Notes under the pieces: generated by a model | Seen by the model: the letters and a program-made list of their open reading frames with translations, nothing else | Databases searched by the model: none | Told to the model about the DNA's origin: nothing | From: Phytophthora colocasiae | Lineage: Eukaryota > Oomycota > Peronosporomycetes > Peronosporales > Peronosporaceae | Length of the DNA: 64,000 nt | Assembly: GCA_018806915.1 (NCBI GenBank) | Contig: JAGKQI010000079.1 | Location: forward strand, 833,001-897,000 | Reading direction: 5' to 3' | Shown here: positions 46,501 through 57,094 of the stretch, piece by piece | How positions within the stretch are numbered: position 1 is the first letter of the stretch | Layout: each line of letters begins with the position of its first letter | Translations under genes and position numbers: made by a program

Positions 46501-47602
46501 CCTGAGGCCTTTCATGAACTCTAGCAACCTCGGAGAATTCGACCCCAGAGCTACGCTCAGGGAACGCGTCCACTGGTGGGAGCGGTTTACAAATATGGCA
46601 TCTCAAGGAGGGTGGTCGACTAAGACGCGCATCCAGGAACTCAAGTTGAAGCTCCCCGTGTCTGCGCGAGACTGGTTTAACCAGCTTCCCAAAAGTGTGT
46701 CCCGTGACTGGAAAGAGCTGTCTTCAGAGTTCAAGAAACGTTACTGCAAAGCTCGGTCATCGTATTCCGAGAGGTACTTTACGATGGCTATGAAAGACTC
46801 TGAGACTCCGCTCGAATTTTTCTACCGACTTAATTCTGCCGCTGGGAAGGCTGACATCGATTTCAGAAAGTCGTCCAAGCGTCTTGAGAAACATGTATTG
46901 CGATTCATCACGAAGCTTAAGGATGCACGCCTGAAAACTTCGCTGCAAGGTCAGAGATTTCGACGGATTTTAGACTTGGAATATGCCTTGCAGCAAGATG
47001 AAGACGTGTGGCGAACTGGTAACCAAGAGATGACTCCTGCCAAGTCTCGAGATTTCCGGGCTGATGTTATTCCGCGAGGACAGTTCAAGCCCAAGCGTGT
47101 GCATCGAACTTATGTCGCAAGAGACATGGATTCTGAAGGTTATGATTCGGAAAGCTCTGAAAATCATAAGGAATCTCTGAAATCCAATCAGGATACCAGA
47201 GATCAGACTGATGATTCCAGAACTCCAAGTGCGACTTCAGAGTCTACCCGTGATGAAAGTACTGCGCAAGCATCTTCGAGCAACTCAAAGGCTCCACCAA
47301 GTGCAGATTGGACGCAGACTCTGACGAATGAGGTATATCGAGTGATGGATAACATGGGATGGCGTCCGCCGCCCCAGTCCCCGTCTGGATCGTCAGGTCA
47401 AGGATTCCACCAAAGGCGTCAAGAGAATAGTGGCTATTGGAATAAGTTCTGTGAAAAATGTCAACGCTCAGGACACTCAGAGGAAGATTGCTGGAGAGAT
47501 GTCACGTGTGACCGATGCCAGGAGAAGGGACACCCGAGTCGAATGTGTCGGATGCCACCCTGTGAAGTATGTGGAAGAATGCACCCTGGAAAACCTTGTT
47601 AA
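43519..47602 (+). pseudogene. Gypsy Gag polyprotein, frameshifted
   Basis: ATG 43519 begins a long Gag region. Its first 2.9 kb encode low-complexity Ser/Glu/Pro-rich and coiled-coil sequence (AREKRKAAREKEAAE; later RREQRDLEARREIQTLTERL). The last part (46448-47602) holds the capsid-like retrotransposon Gag domain (WWERFTNMASQGGW, RDWFNQLP, FKKRYC) and three zinc knuckles (CEKCQRSGHSEEDC, CDRCQEKGHPSRMC, CEVCGRMHPGKPC). The frame breaks at about 43530, 44330, 44570 and 46450, and an in-frame TGA lies at 45498-45500. A Gag region of about 1,300 codons is unusually long. Confidence 0.8.
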
Positions 47603-47724
47603 GATCTGAAAACTCTGGAAGCACTCAAACAACTCGCTCGACAAGGCGCACTCAAGGACATGCCGAACCACCTACGGGAGAAACTTCTGGGTAATGAGGC
47701 AGACTCTGGGAAGCCGTTAAACTA

Positions 47725-50700
47725 ATGTGCCCGTCGGATGGGGATCCGAAACGCGCCGGGCATGGCGGTACCCCAGAGTTGTGTGTTCTAGTGTGTGTAG
47801 GACCGGAGCTGAGAAAGATTCAAGATAATGATCAATGCATGACTACTTTTGCCCAAGAAACGACCATACCTTCTGGAAATTCAGGAAACAAGTTACCTGA
47901 GATCGCTGAAAACGCTGACCCGACATCAGACGACACAGTGTCGTTCAGGTTGAAGGATGGCGAGTGTTATGGCTGGTGGGAGGATAACTATCCTGATCGT
48001 TCGAAGAGGGATGTGGTGATGGTGTATGGTGCTGTGAATGACCATCGGACCAAGATTCTCTTGGACACTGGTGCGACCATAAATGTTCTGAGTAACGACT
48101 TTGCGCGTAAGCTCGGACTCAGACTTAAGTCGCACAAGCAGACCAAGGTGTCAGGGATGGGTGGTGTTTCAACATATATCGGTGCCAGCGCTGAGATCAA
48201 GTTGACGCTTGGGCCAAGGGTGGTATATATTGTGGATGTTTGGGTCGCTAATATCGGTGAAGGAATTGACGTGCTTTTGGGAATGGGCTTTATGTTTGCT
48301 GCTGTAGTGAGAATTAGCGCTCGTGAAGGTCTGGTGTCGTTACCAGACGAAGTGGTGGTGATGATGTGCAATTGGGAACCTGGTGATCACATTGGTCGTA
48401 ACAGGTCGGTTAGACCAAGTGAAGCTGTTCTTCTGAGTCCGGGTGAAGGGTTTATTGTCCGAATTGACTATGGACCAACGAACCCCCAAAGGGAAGTCGT
48501 GTGGGCCGGACGCGGTGATCGCTGGGTTACTCAGTTGATCTATGCGGCTCGATCTTGGCCTGTGGCCGTTCGCGTGGTAAATATCTCTGATAAGAACACG
48601 TGGGTCAATGAACTCTCCGATGTCGCGAGGATCGTGGAATATGGTTTCTTCCCAAGGCATGGACGTTTCGTGCGTCCAGGTTCCGCTGCTTATCGTGACT
48701 GGGAAGTTCTGATTCTGGAAAGCACCCCGTCACCAGATACTAAGAAACGTATGAAGAGAGATGCGGAGTTGGAGGCTCTGATGCCGCAACCCCCATGCGT
48801 AGATCGCCCAGACTACCCATGGCCGACTGAAATACTGCAACGTCCAAGGTTCGATAACGCTCGAGTACAGTTCGTGAAACCAGATCCACCACCGACCGTG
48901 AAGCGAGTGCGCTTCGCCCTGGATGCATCCACACAGAATGAGGATGGTTGCCACAGTGAATCAGCGGGAAGTGTGGACACCAGTACAGATACCAGAGATT
49001 TGGAAACATTCTCTGAAAGTACTTCGCATAAAGACCCTGGTGACACCTCTGTTGCTTTCGACGATGATGTCTTAGACTCGAAATCTGAGTGTCTCCAAGA
49101 CAATCTTCAGACTCCGGAGTTGCCTGCAGACGATTTGGACTTAATGGAAGAGTCTTGGGATATCCCCATTCACGGGATGCCTGGAACGCCTATAGAAAAG
49201 TTACGAATGGAATACGAGCGGTGTATGCAAGTTTCGGATGATGAATTAAACTTGGAGCCAGGAGTATATTTGGGAGAAGGTACGGAGCTTCTCGCTCAAT
49301 TACGTGACCAACTGGTCATGTTGCCTGAGCTGGAAGAGTTGACACCAGAGTGCGATATTGATAGCGCCGATGTTGGAGAACCGGGAAAGACGACTCCAGA
49401 AATGGAGAGGAAACTGCGTGACATTCTGAAACGCCACAGGAAAATATTCCTGGGAGACGGTAATGCGGCACCCGCACCGGCAAGGGGCGTGGTCTGTGAT
49501 CTGGATGTAGGAGATGCCAAACCGGTTGCTCAATGTCCGAGGTCCGTCACTCCCCACCTCATGCTGAAGGTGTACGAGCTTCTCAAGAAACTTCTGGAAA
49601 CTGGTTTGATCGAGTACTCCAATTCGCCATGGGCATCTCCTATCGTGATCGTTCTCAAGAAAAATGGTGTGGACATACGAATGTGCATCGACTATCGCAT
49701 TGTGAATGGCTTTATTCAACTATCGCGCTACCCCCTGCCTCTTATTGACGACCTCCTAATCGGCTTTGAGGCTGCTATGTGGTTCATGAGCCTGGATTTG
49801 GCTAGCGGTTTCTGGGCGATCAGGATGACGGAGCGTGCACGACTGATATCAGCTTTCATTTGCCCGTTTGGGCATTTTCAGTGGGTAAGGATGCCGTTTG
49901 GTCTGAAAAACGCCCCTCTTGTGTATCAGGCTATGTTGGATAATTGCCTGTGGGGATTCGTGAGACTGTCACCAGAAGAAGAAGCTGACGTTGATGCGGA
50001 AGTTCTGGAATTTCTGCAACTTCAGCCTCAGAACTCTGAAAAATACCGTTCAGACTCTGAGAATCATACCCTGATTTCAGAAATGACAGCACTCACAAGT
50101 CAGATGACCGTCTTTCAGAGGAATATTCCCGTCCCCACATGCATGGGCCCAGTCCTGGGGAGGAGTTCGTATATCGATGACATTGCGCATGGAGCACCGA
50201 CTTGGGACCAACTATGTGACGACCTGAACGCCCTGCTTTTCAGGCTTCGTTACTGGAACATATCTGTGAGTTTGCCCAAGAGCGAATTTGGGAAGTTGTC
50301 GATACCGTACCTCTCCCACGAAATCAGTGCCGAAGGTCTGAGGGCAACACCCAAGATCGTCAAAGGAGTTGAAAAAATGCCATTTCCGTCTACGCTGAAG
50401 GGAGTTCAGAGTTTCATGGGAAGCCTCAATTATTACAACAAGTTCATTGAGGATTTACCGGTGATCGCTGCTACCCTCTATGAGCTGACGGACGAGCAGA
50501 TTCGTGCTGGACGAGACCTGACTCGTGCGAAAGAGGCATTCGAGATTCTGAAACGCAAGATAGTCTCTACTCCACTACTCAGACACCCAGACCGAACCAG
50601 AACGTTTGTTGTCATTCCGCACGCGAACCCTTGGGCTGCTTCGGCAGTTTTGGGACAAGAATACGAGGGAATAATTCACCCGGTCCGGTTCACAGGTCGT

Positions 50701-50727
50701 GTCCTGAATGATGCCGAACTCAGGTAT
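47725..50727 (+). pseudogene. Gypsy Pol: protease, reverse transcriptase and start of the first RNase H
   Basis: About 1,000 codons are open from ATG 47725. The aspartic protease motif is LLDTGATINVLS (near residue 112) with VLLGMGF. RT carries MSLDLASGFWAI, FGLKNAPLVYQAML and the catalytic YIDD (near residue 815), with an extra Ser/Glu-rich insert before it. The first RNase H starts TFVVIPHANPWAASAVL, where the usual first catalytic Asp is replaced by His, so this domain is probably only a tether. The frame is cut at 50727, inside the LRY-HIAEKEV block, by the nested element. The stop seen at 50734-50736 belongs to that element's LTR. Confidence 0.88.
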
Positions 50728-51417
50728 AGTAAGTAAATGGAGTTTACTTGGAGAATTTGGGCAGCAAGGAGGATAACAGGTACCCTGTACGAGATCCAGA
50801 TCAACAACTTCAACGACGGTGGCAACTTCAACAAGATCTTAACCCATGGGACGCAGCTGTCGCCAGTGGCGGAGACTTCACCTGAAGAGACGCTCGAGAA
50901 GCTGGAACCGGAGTTCACTTCCGAACTAGACAGCCTGAGATCACCTTCCGAACTAGACAGCCTGAGATCACCTTCCGAACTAGACAGCCTGAGATCACCT
51001 TCCGAATTAGACAGCCTGAGATCACTTCCGAATTAGCCGAATTAGCCACCTTCCGAATTAGACAGCCTGAGATCACTTCCGAATTAGCCGAATTAGCCAC
51101 CTTTCGAATTAGACAGCCTGAGCGCACTTCCGAATTGGACAAGAACCTGAGAAGCTGGAACCCGAGTTCGCTCCTGAACTGGACAAGAACCTGAGAAGCT
51201 AGCACTTGGAGCCTTAGCTAGAGACTATACCTACAACCAATACAAATAGGCGCTACGCGAGTGGCACCGGCGGGAGGACATCACTAAAGTCCTCGTCGGC
51301 CAGTACTGTGTTGACATTGCTTAAGAGCTATACGACATACGAAAGAGGCTGATCAGAAACGATTGACGCTACTGGGTGGTCAGACAGGATCAACGAAGAC
51401 TTTCTTTCCCGCTTACT
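50728..51417 (+). repeat. 5' LTR of the gag-only element
   Basis: 690 bp starting AGTAAGTAAATGG and ending CCCGCTTACT. The ends form the inverted pair AGTAAG/CTTACT instead of TG...CA. It is nearly identical to 53385-54069. Confidence 0.9.
50919..51125 (+). repeat. 27-bp tandem repeats inside the gag-only LTR
   Basis: Units of TTCCGAACTAGACAGCCTGA plus GATCACC occur four to six times, the later ones degenerate. The same array is at 53576-53782 in the other LTR. In the frame starting at ATG 50737 they encode SELDSLRSP repeats. Confidence 0.9.
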
Positions 51418-51433
51418 TGGTGGTCATACAGGG

Positions 51434-51573
51434 GCTGATCAAAATGATCGGTCTTTGAAGAGAAGTCGAGACGGACTCGGCTGATCAAAACGATCGGTCT
51501 TCGAAGAGAAGTCGAGACGAGACTCGGCTGATCAAAACGATCGGTCTTTAAAGCGAAGTCGACACGAGACTCA
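51434..51573 (+). repeat. 46-47-bp tandem repeats in the leader of the gag-only element
   Basis: Three units beginning GCTGATCAAAAYGATCGGTC and ending GAGACTCG/CAGCC lie between the first LTR and the gag gene. They may be a leader RNA element; the function is unknown. Confidence 0.85.
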
Positions 51574-51895
51574 GCCTCAGTGGGCACGAACCCGCTGCAG
51601 AATATTCGAATTTGAATTGCTCTGTGATTTTGACGTGAAACTTGGAACTGGATCTGGCGCTGGAATTGAAACTGGATAACTGATCTTGGCGTGGAATTTG
51701 ACATTGACTTTGATATTTGGATTGCCTTTGCAGAAGACGGAGAGTAGAGAGACTGTGGCGGTGTTGAGACGGAAGAGTGAGTGTGTGAAGGCGACTGAAC
51801 GGTATAAGAGGTAACCAGTCCTTTTTCCCGGGAAGTTGGTCTGTGTGAGTGAGACGTTGTGGGATTGAATTGAGTTGTACTAATTCACGATTGAG

Positions 51896-53050
51896 ATGAG
51901 CGGAGTAGATGAAGAGATGAACTGTGGAGCTGAAGCTAATGTGAACTGTGGAACTGAAGCTAACGTGAACTGTGGAGCTGAAGCTAATGTGAACTGTGGA
52001 ACTGAAGCTAACGTGAACTGTAGAGCTGAAGCTAATGCGAACTGTGGAGCTGAAGCTAATGCGAACTGTGGAGCTGGAGCAAATGAGCTAGAACGGAGAG
52101 TAGAAGCACGAACAGATTCGATCATCACTACGAGACGCATGCACCGGATGAAGTTGGACATTGAAGATTTCACTGGCCGAGGCGAACGCAAGATTGAATG
52201 GTGGTTGAAAGGAGCTGAGCAAGCAGCAGAACGTCAACGTGTACTCGACGGCGAAACATGGACGCCAATTGAGATGTACTATGGAGTGTCCGCGCACCTG
52301 AAGGAAGACGCAGAGAGATGGTTTTGCAGCATTAGCACAAAAATTCCTACCGAAGACCGAACTTTTGATCACTTATCTACACTGCTGAAGAGAAGATTTG
52401 GAAGACACGACACCAAATATCAGACACAGTTGCGAATGGCGAAACGTATCCAGCAGCCTGGAGAAAAGCTTGATGACTTTGCAGCAAACCTGCGTGACAT
52501 CGGCATTGCGCACGACGAAATTTCGGACTATTGGTATGTGGAGAGCTTCTTGAACGGGATCAACAACGACGTTTCTGCTCTTTGTGTGCGAGGTGCCAAG
52601 CCTAAGACCCTTGAAGACGCAGTTAGATACGCGGTGGACGTTTCCGGTGACTATGGTGAAGGCATTAAGGTGAAAGACTGGAAGATTGCAGCACACCGTT
52701 ATCGCAGACCTTCAGAAGCTGAACGACGAGAAAGAGGCGGCCAAGACGATGAACAGCCCGACAAAGGAGAACAACCCCATTTGGATGTACGTGGTCAACA
52801 CGTCCCGAAGATAATAGCAGCAGTACTACGAAATTATGCAGTAGCAGCGCCAATGATAACAGCACCGACGGCAGCAGCACCAACAACGAAGTCCTTGAAG
52901 CGGAAGAGAAGACGAAACCAAGTGAACGAGAGAAGAACCCCAGAGTACTGGAGACGATGCAAGATGGAAACTGAGTGTTTTGTCTGTGGAGAACTTGGAC
53001 ACTGGCACCTAGAATGTCCGTTGCGAAACGTAGACGTTCATGAGCACTAG
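51896..53050 (+). CDS. Gag protein of the non-autonomous LTR element
   Basis: The product is 384 aa. Residues 8-62 are imperfect eight-residue repeats (EANVNCGA/T type), encoded by 24-bp units at 51917-52081. A retrotransposon Gag domain follows: KLDIEDFTGRGERKIEWWLK, DAERWFCSI, LKRRFG, RIQQPGEKLDDFAANLRDIG and SFLNGIN. A basic region comes next, then one zinc knuckle (CFVCGELGHWHLEC, CX2CX4HX4C). The frame is intact. It would form particles that package the element RNA, with enzymes supplied from elsewhere. It is not close to the Gag of the surrounding element. Confidence 0.88.
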   Translation: MSGVDEEMNCGAEANVNCGTEANVNCGAEANVNCGTEANVNCRAEANANCGAEANANCGAGANELERRVEARTDSIITTRRMHRMKLDIEDFTGRGERKIEWWLKGAEQAAERQRVLDGETWTPIEMYYGVSAHLKEDAERWFCSISTKIPTEDRTFDHLSTLLKRRFGRHDTKYQTQLRMAKRIQQPGEKLDDFAANLRDIGIAHDEISDYWYVESFLNGINNDVSALCVRGAKPKTLEDAVRYAVDVSGDYGEGIKVKDWKIAAHRYRRPSEAERRERGGQDDEQPDKGEQPHLDVRGQHVPKIIAAVLRNYAVAAPMITAPTAAAPTTKSLKRKRRRNQVNERRTPEYWRRCKMETECFVCGELGHWHLECPLRNVDVHEH

Positions 53051-53384
53051 TTTGCCCTGAAGATGCAAGTATTTCTGAAGCTGATGTACCTGAGCCCGAA
53101 GCTGAAGTTGAAGATATCTGACGAAACATCTTTCGAGGACGAAGCGTGGCAAGGAGAACTGACGCTGCAGACGTGGAGAAGAAGTAAAAAAAGACCGAGA
53201 GCTAGCAGAATACCGATGCCAATCACAACGACGACCAACCTGGGGGAAGAGCGAGTAACAGCAGCATTGCCGACAGAGCCGAAGACGTGCAAGTAGACGC
53301 CCCACATATTGACGAAGTCTGACGAAACCGGGGTGATGAGCGACGCTCGGTACCATCGGGGACGATGGTATACCGGGGGAAGGG

Positions 53385-54069
53385 AGTAAGTAAATGGAGT
53401 TTACTTGGAGAATTTGGGCAGCAAGGAGGATAACAGGTACCCTGTACCGGATCCAGATCAACAACTTCAACGACGGTGGCAACTTCAACAAGATCTTAAC
53501 CCATGGGACGCAGCTGTCGCCAGTGGCGGAGACTTCACCTGAAGAGACGCTCGAGAAGCTGGAACCGGAGTTCACTTCCGAACTAGACAGCCTGAGATCA
53601 CCTTCCGAACTAGACAGCCTGAGATCACCTTCCGAACTAGACAGCCTGAGATCACCTTCCGAATTAGACAGCCTGAGATCACTTCCGAATTAGCCGAATT
53701 AGCCACCTTCCGAATTAGACAGCCTGAGATCACTTCCGAATTAGCCGAATTAGCCACCTTTCGAATTAGACAGCCTGAGCGCACTTCCGAATTGGACAAG
53801 AACCTGAGAAGCTGGAACCCGAGTTCGCTCCTGAACTGGACAAGAACCTGAGAAGCTAGCACTTGGAGCCTTAGCTAGAGACTATACCTACAACCAATAC
53901 AAATAGGCGCTACGCGAGTGGCACCGGCGGGAGGACATCACTAAAGTCCTCGTCGGCCAGTACTGTGTTGACATTGCTTAAGAGCTATACGACATACGAA
54001 AGAGGCTGATCAGAAACGATTGACGCTATTGGGTGGTCAGACAGGATCATAGAAGACTTCCCGCTTACT
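53385..54069 (+). repeat. 3' LTR of the gag-only element
   Basis: 685 bp. Compared with the 5' LTR only a few changes are seen (GAG/CGG near 53446, C/T near 54029, a changed base pair and a 5-bp loss near 54049-54060). Confidence 0.9.
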
Positions 54070-54325
54070 GTATCATATCGCTGAGAAGGAAGTGATCGCG
54101 ATCCTCAGAGTTTTGGAGAACTTCAGAGCTCTGGTGGAGTCAAGTCCGGTGATTGTGGTCTATACCAGATACTCTGTCCTGAAATGGTTGTTAACATCGA
54201 GCTCCACCGACGGCAGAAACGTTAAGTGGGGTCTAAAGTTGTCGCAGTGGAATTTGGAGATCCGCCGGTTTCAGCGTGATGAAGATGGATTCCCAGCTAT
54301 ACTCGGCGCGGGCATTAAAATCTGA
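54070..54325 (+). pseudogene. Gypsy Pol: rest of the degenerate first RNase H
   Basis: It resumes exactly in frame after the nested element's target duplication (GTAT, 54070-54073): HIAEKEVIAILRVLENF, VVYTRYSVLKWLL, LSQWNLEI. It stops at 54323-54325, where the downstream protein continues in another frame. Confidence 0.8.
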
Positions 54326-54339
54326 TTCCAGTCAAGGGG

Positions 54340-54888
54340 CGAGTCAAGCCGCCAGTTCCTATCAGTGTGGAAATGCTGGAAGCAGATTATCAGGGTTATG
54401 TTCTGAGTTTCGACGGTGCCGCAAAGATGTCAACTCGTCTAGGAAGCTGTGGGTGTATACTCTGGAAGCTCCCGGGGTGGAATGTTCTGGAAGCACGAGG
54501 ATTCCCCCTGACGGATGTCACGGTGAACGACTCAGAGTACTGTGGCCTGAATTATGGTCTGAAGATGGCACTCGACCACGGAATACAGGAGCTGGTGGTT
54601 GTGGGAGACTCACGCATCGCGATACAACAGGCTCAGGGATTGATCAACTGCAATCAGCCCAACTTGCAACGGAGGTTGGCCGAATTTGAGTCTCTGAAAA
54701 CCAAGTTTCAGACTCTGAAGTTGGTGCATGTGAAACGTGAGTTCAACCAAGCGGAAGATTACCTGACCTCGAAAACTTTGACCCTTGGGGAAGCTTGGCG
54801 AGTACAAGATGATGATGAACTTATGCACCGGCAACTGATATCCAAGGTTCAAGAGAAACTGATGAAGCCTCCTCAATCCCGAACATAG
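54340..54888 (+). pseudogene. Gypsy Pol: second (plant/archaeal-type) RNase H domain
   Basis: This is a separate RNase H fold with the four acidic positions visible: LSFDGAAK (Asp), NDSEYCGLNYGLKMAL (Glu), LVVVGDSRIAIQQAQG (Asp) and VKREFNQAEDYLTSK (Asp). It follows the degenerate RNase H and precedes integrase. Acquisition of a second, plant-related RNase H is known for oomycete Chronos and Archon Gypsy groups (from memory). The domain frame is intact within 54367-54888, but it is out of frame with both neighbours. Confidence 0.82.
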
Positions 54889-55051
54889 AAGTTCAAGAGT
54901 CAAAGATACCAGACTCTGAAAATCATAATGCGTCACCAGAATCTGAGGATGTTTCTGGTCCGGAATCCGCACCCCTGCCTCGATCAGCCAGAATATTGGT
55001 TGCCGTAACCCGTGCCCTAATCCGCCTGAGGATGATGACGAACGAGAACCT

Positions 55052-56209
55052 TTGGGGCCTTTGGAGTTCCAGGCAGAACGCTGGCGACGGATTAAGGCGC
55101 ATCAGAGCCAGGACCCGTACTTGGTTGAGCTCAAGAAGTTTCTGAAAGGCGACGTGGGAGATTTACCGCGACCCCGAGTCAGGAAACTAGCCAGAATTGC
55201 CGAGGACTTTGTTCTGGATTCTAGAGATGTACTTTATCGCCTGAGTCGCGCTACTCGAGAGCGGCCCCGGGGCAATGTTGACGAACTCAGACTGGTGGTT
55301 CCTAGAGACTTGTATCCAGATTTGCTGCACTATGCTCATGAAGATTACCAAGGTGGGCATCAGGGGATTAGGAGAACCTTTGAGAAGCTGAGTTCGGAGT
55401 TTTACTGGTTGGGCATGTATGCCGATGTGGAGAGATTCGTGAAGGAATGTGTGGACTGTGCCAGTGGCAAGGGGCGACCCCCAAATCCTGGACCGTCACC
55501 TGGGAATATCGAGCCCAGCCGGCCGTTTGAAGTGGTGTCTATGGATTTTGTGACACACATGCCGAAATCAGCACGTGGAAACACATTTCTCTTACTGTTC
55601 CAGGATATGTTTTCAGGATACGTGATGTGCAAGCCGATGAGTGTCACCACTGCTCAGGATGTAGCAGAGGCCTATGAGGAACGCGTTTTCAGAAACTTTG
55701 GAGCTAGCTCTCTGATTCGTCATGATCAAGACCCTCGTTTCATGAGTGAGGTGTTCAAGTGTTTCAGGGAGCTTTTGGGTAGCAGACAACGAGCTACTCT
55801 AGGATACCGGCCTCAAGCCAACGGCCAGCAGGAACGATCAGTACAGACTGTGGTGCGCGCGATTAAGGCATATATCTCAGAAGCTGATCAGAGTGATTGG
55901 GATGATCATGCTGAACGACTAATGTTCGCTTTGAATACGTCATTCGACGCCACTCGTCTGGAAACACCTTTCTATTTGGTACATGGTTGGGATGCTCACG
56001 GGACGGTGTCCGCTATGCTTGGACCCAAGCCGTCGACGACTCAGGAGCGGACTGCTTACGAGTGGAGAAGGAAGATGCAACGAGACTATAGTTATGCTCT
56101 GGCATGTGCCGAAGATCTCCAGAAGAAGGCAAAACGTGATCGGTCTGAAGAACAAACCAGAAAGTGGAACGAGTTATCAGAGCGTCTGAAATCAGGCTTT
56201 GCTATATGA
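55052..56209 (+). pseudogene. Gypsy integrase
   Basis: About 385 codons with the HHCC zinc-binding region (LLHYAHEDYQGGHQG...CVDCASGK) and the DDE core: VVSMDFVTHMP (Asp), RHDQDPRF (Asp), ANGQQERSVQT (Glu). The frame is open through the core and ends at 56207-56209. The C-terminal part continues in the next frame. Upstream, about 160 bp of Ser/Glu-rich linker connect to the RNase H after another shift. Confidence 0.88.
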
Positions 56210-56650
56210 GATGCCGTATGGCTCTACATCCCTAAAGTACAAACGGGATTGAGCAGGAAATTGGCGCACATGTGCCATGGACCTTTCAGGATCGAGGAAA
56301 TGCTGGACGATTTCAGAGTGCGACTCAAGGTTGAAGATACCGGCTATCGCGTAAACCCCTGGGTACATGTGAGCCGTCTGAAGCCCAGAGCCCTGTTTCC
56401 CAGACGACCAACAGCAGAGCTTCAGATTCCAGAAGATGATGCCTTTGACGCTGCCTTGTTACCAGAAGATAGTTGGGAACCTGATAACGAGTATGAAGTG
56501 GAGAAGATTTTGGATACCCGCTGGAGCAAGCGCACCAGGACGTCTAAACGCCTGCGCGAATATCGGGTTAAGTGGAAAGGCTACTATGAAACTGAGTGGT
56601 TACCATTATCGAAGTTGAACTGTGGGGCATTACTTTACGAATCCAACTAG
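56210..56650 (+). pseudogene. Integrase C terminus and chromodomain
   Basis: The frame continues from integrase after a shift: VWLYIPKVQTGLSRKLAH, then HGPFRIEEM and VHVSRLKP (a typical Gypsy integrase tail). A chromodomain follows, EYEVEKILDTRWSK...LREYRVKWKGYYETEWLPLSKL, ending at 56648-56650. Chromodomains on integrases steer insertion towards modified histones in chromoviruses; the same role is inferred here. Confidence 0.85.
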
Positions 56651-57094
56651 AGTGCACGAGCACGAGCTCGTTTTCAGGCAATGCAGGCTGGAGATGATCA
56701 CCCCAGAGTCTAATGACTCCGAAAACACATCTGGAAGTCTGATATCTGAAGGATTTCAGACATTGACTTTCAGAGAATGGTAGTCTGAGTGCTTTCAGAG
56801 GCCTATGTCTGGAATTCGTGTGTTTGGATATGTGATCAATCATGTTACTGCTTATATAAAAACGACTGTGTGAATGTGAATGTGGAAGTGAATTTGTGGA
56901 GAATTAAGTGCTGAAGGATACGAGGTTATGAACAATGAGATGATGAGAAGAAATGTGATTAAGTGGAGTGATATTGAAAGATTAAGGGATTAGGAAGCTA
57001 CACTGAGGCCGGGGGTTTACGTCACAAATGCAGACAACTATTTGGCTTCTCGAAATGCAGCCTTCCCGTGGGTACCGTGGGGGACACCTGAGCT
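56651..57094. other. Gap between convergent Gypsy pol and the antisense gene
   Basis: About 440 bp. No coding sequence is visible. TATATAAAAACG occurs at about 56854, and both transcription units end towards this gap, so it probably contains both 3' ends. Confidence 0.45.

Larger units (their letters stand above)
50728..54069 (+). mobile_element. Gag-only (non-autonomous, TR-GAG type) LTR retrotransposon nested in Gypsy pol
   Basis: The element is 3,342 bp. LTRs lie at 50728-51417 and 53385-54069, flanked by a 4-bp duplication GTAT (50724-50727 and 54070-54073). Removing it restores the RNase H codons of the host element. A TGG-starting primer site follows the first LTR directly (TGGTGGTCATACAGGGGC) and a purine tract (GGGGGAAGGG) precedes the second. 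The internal region holds one gene, a Gag with zinc knuckle, and no protease, RT or integrase. It must therefore rely on enzymes of another element. Confidence 0.9.
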
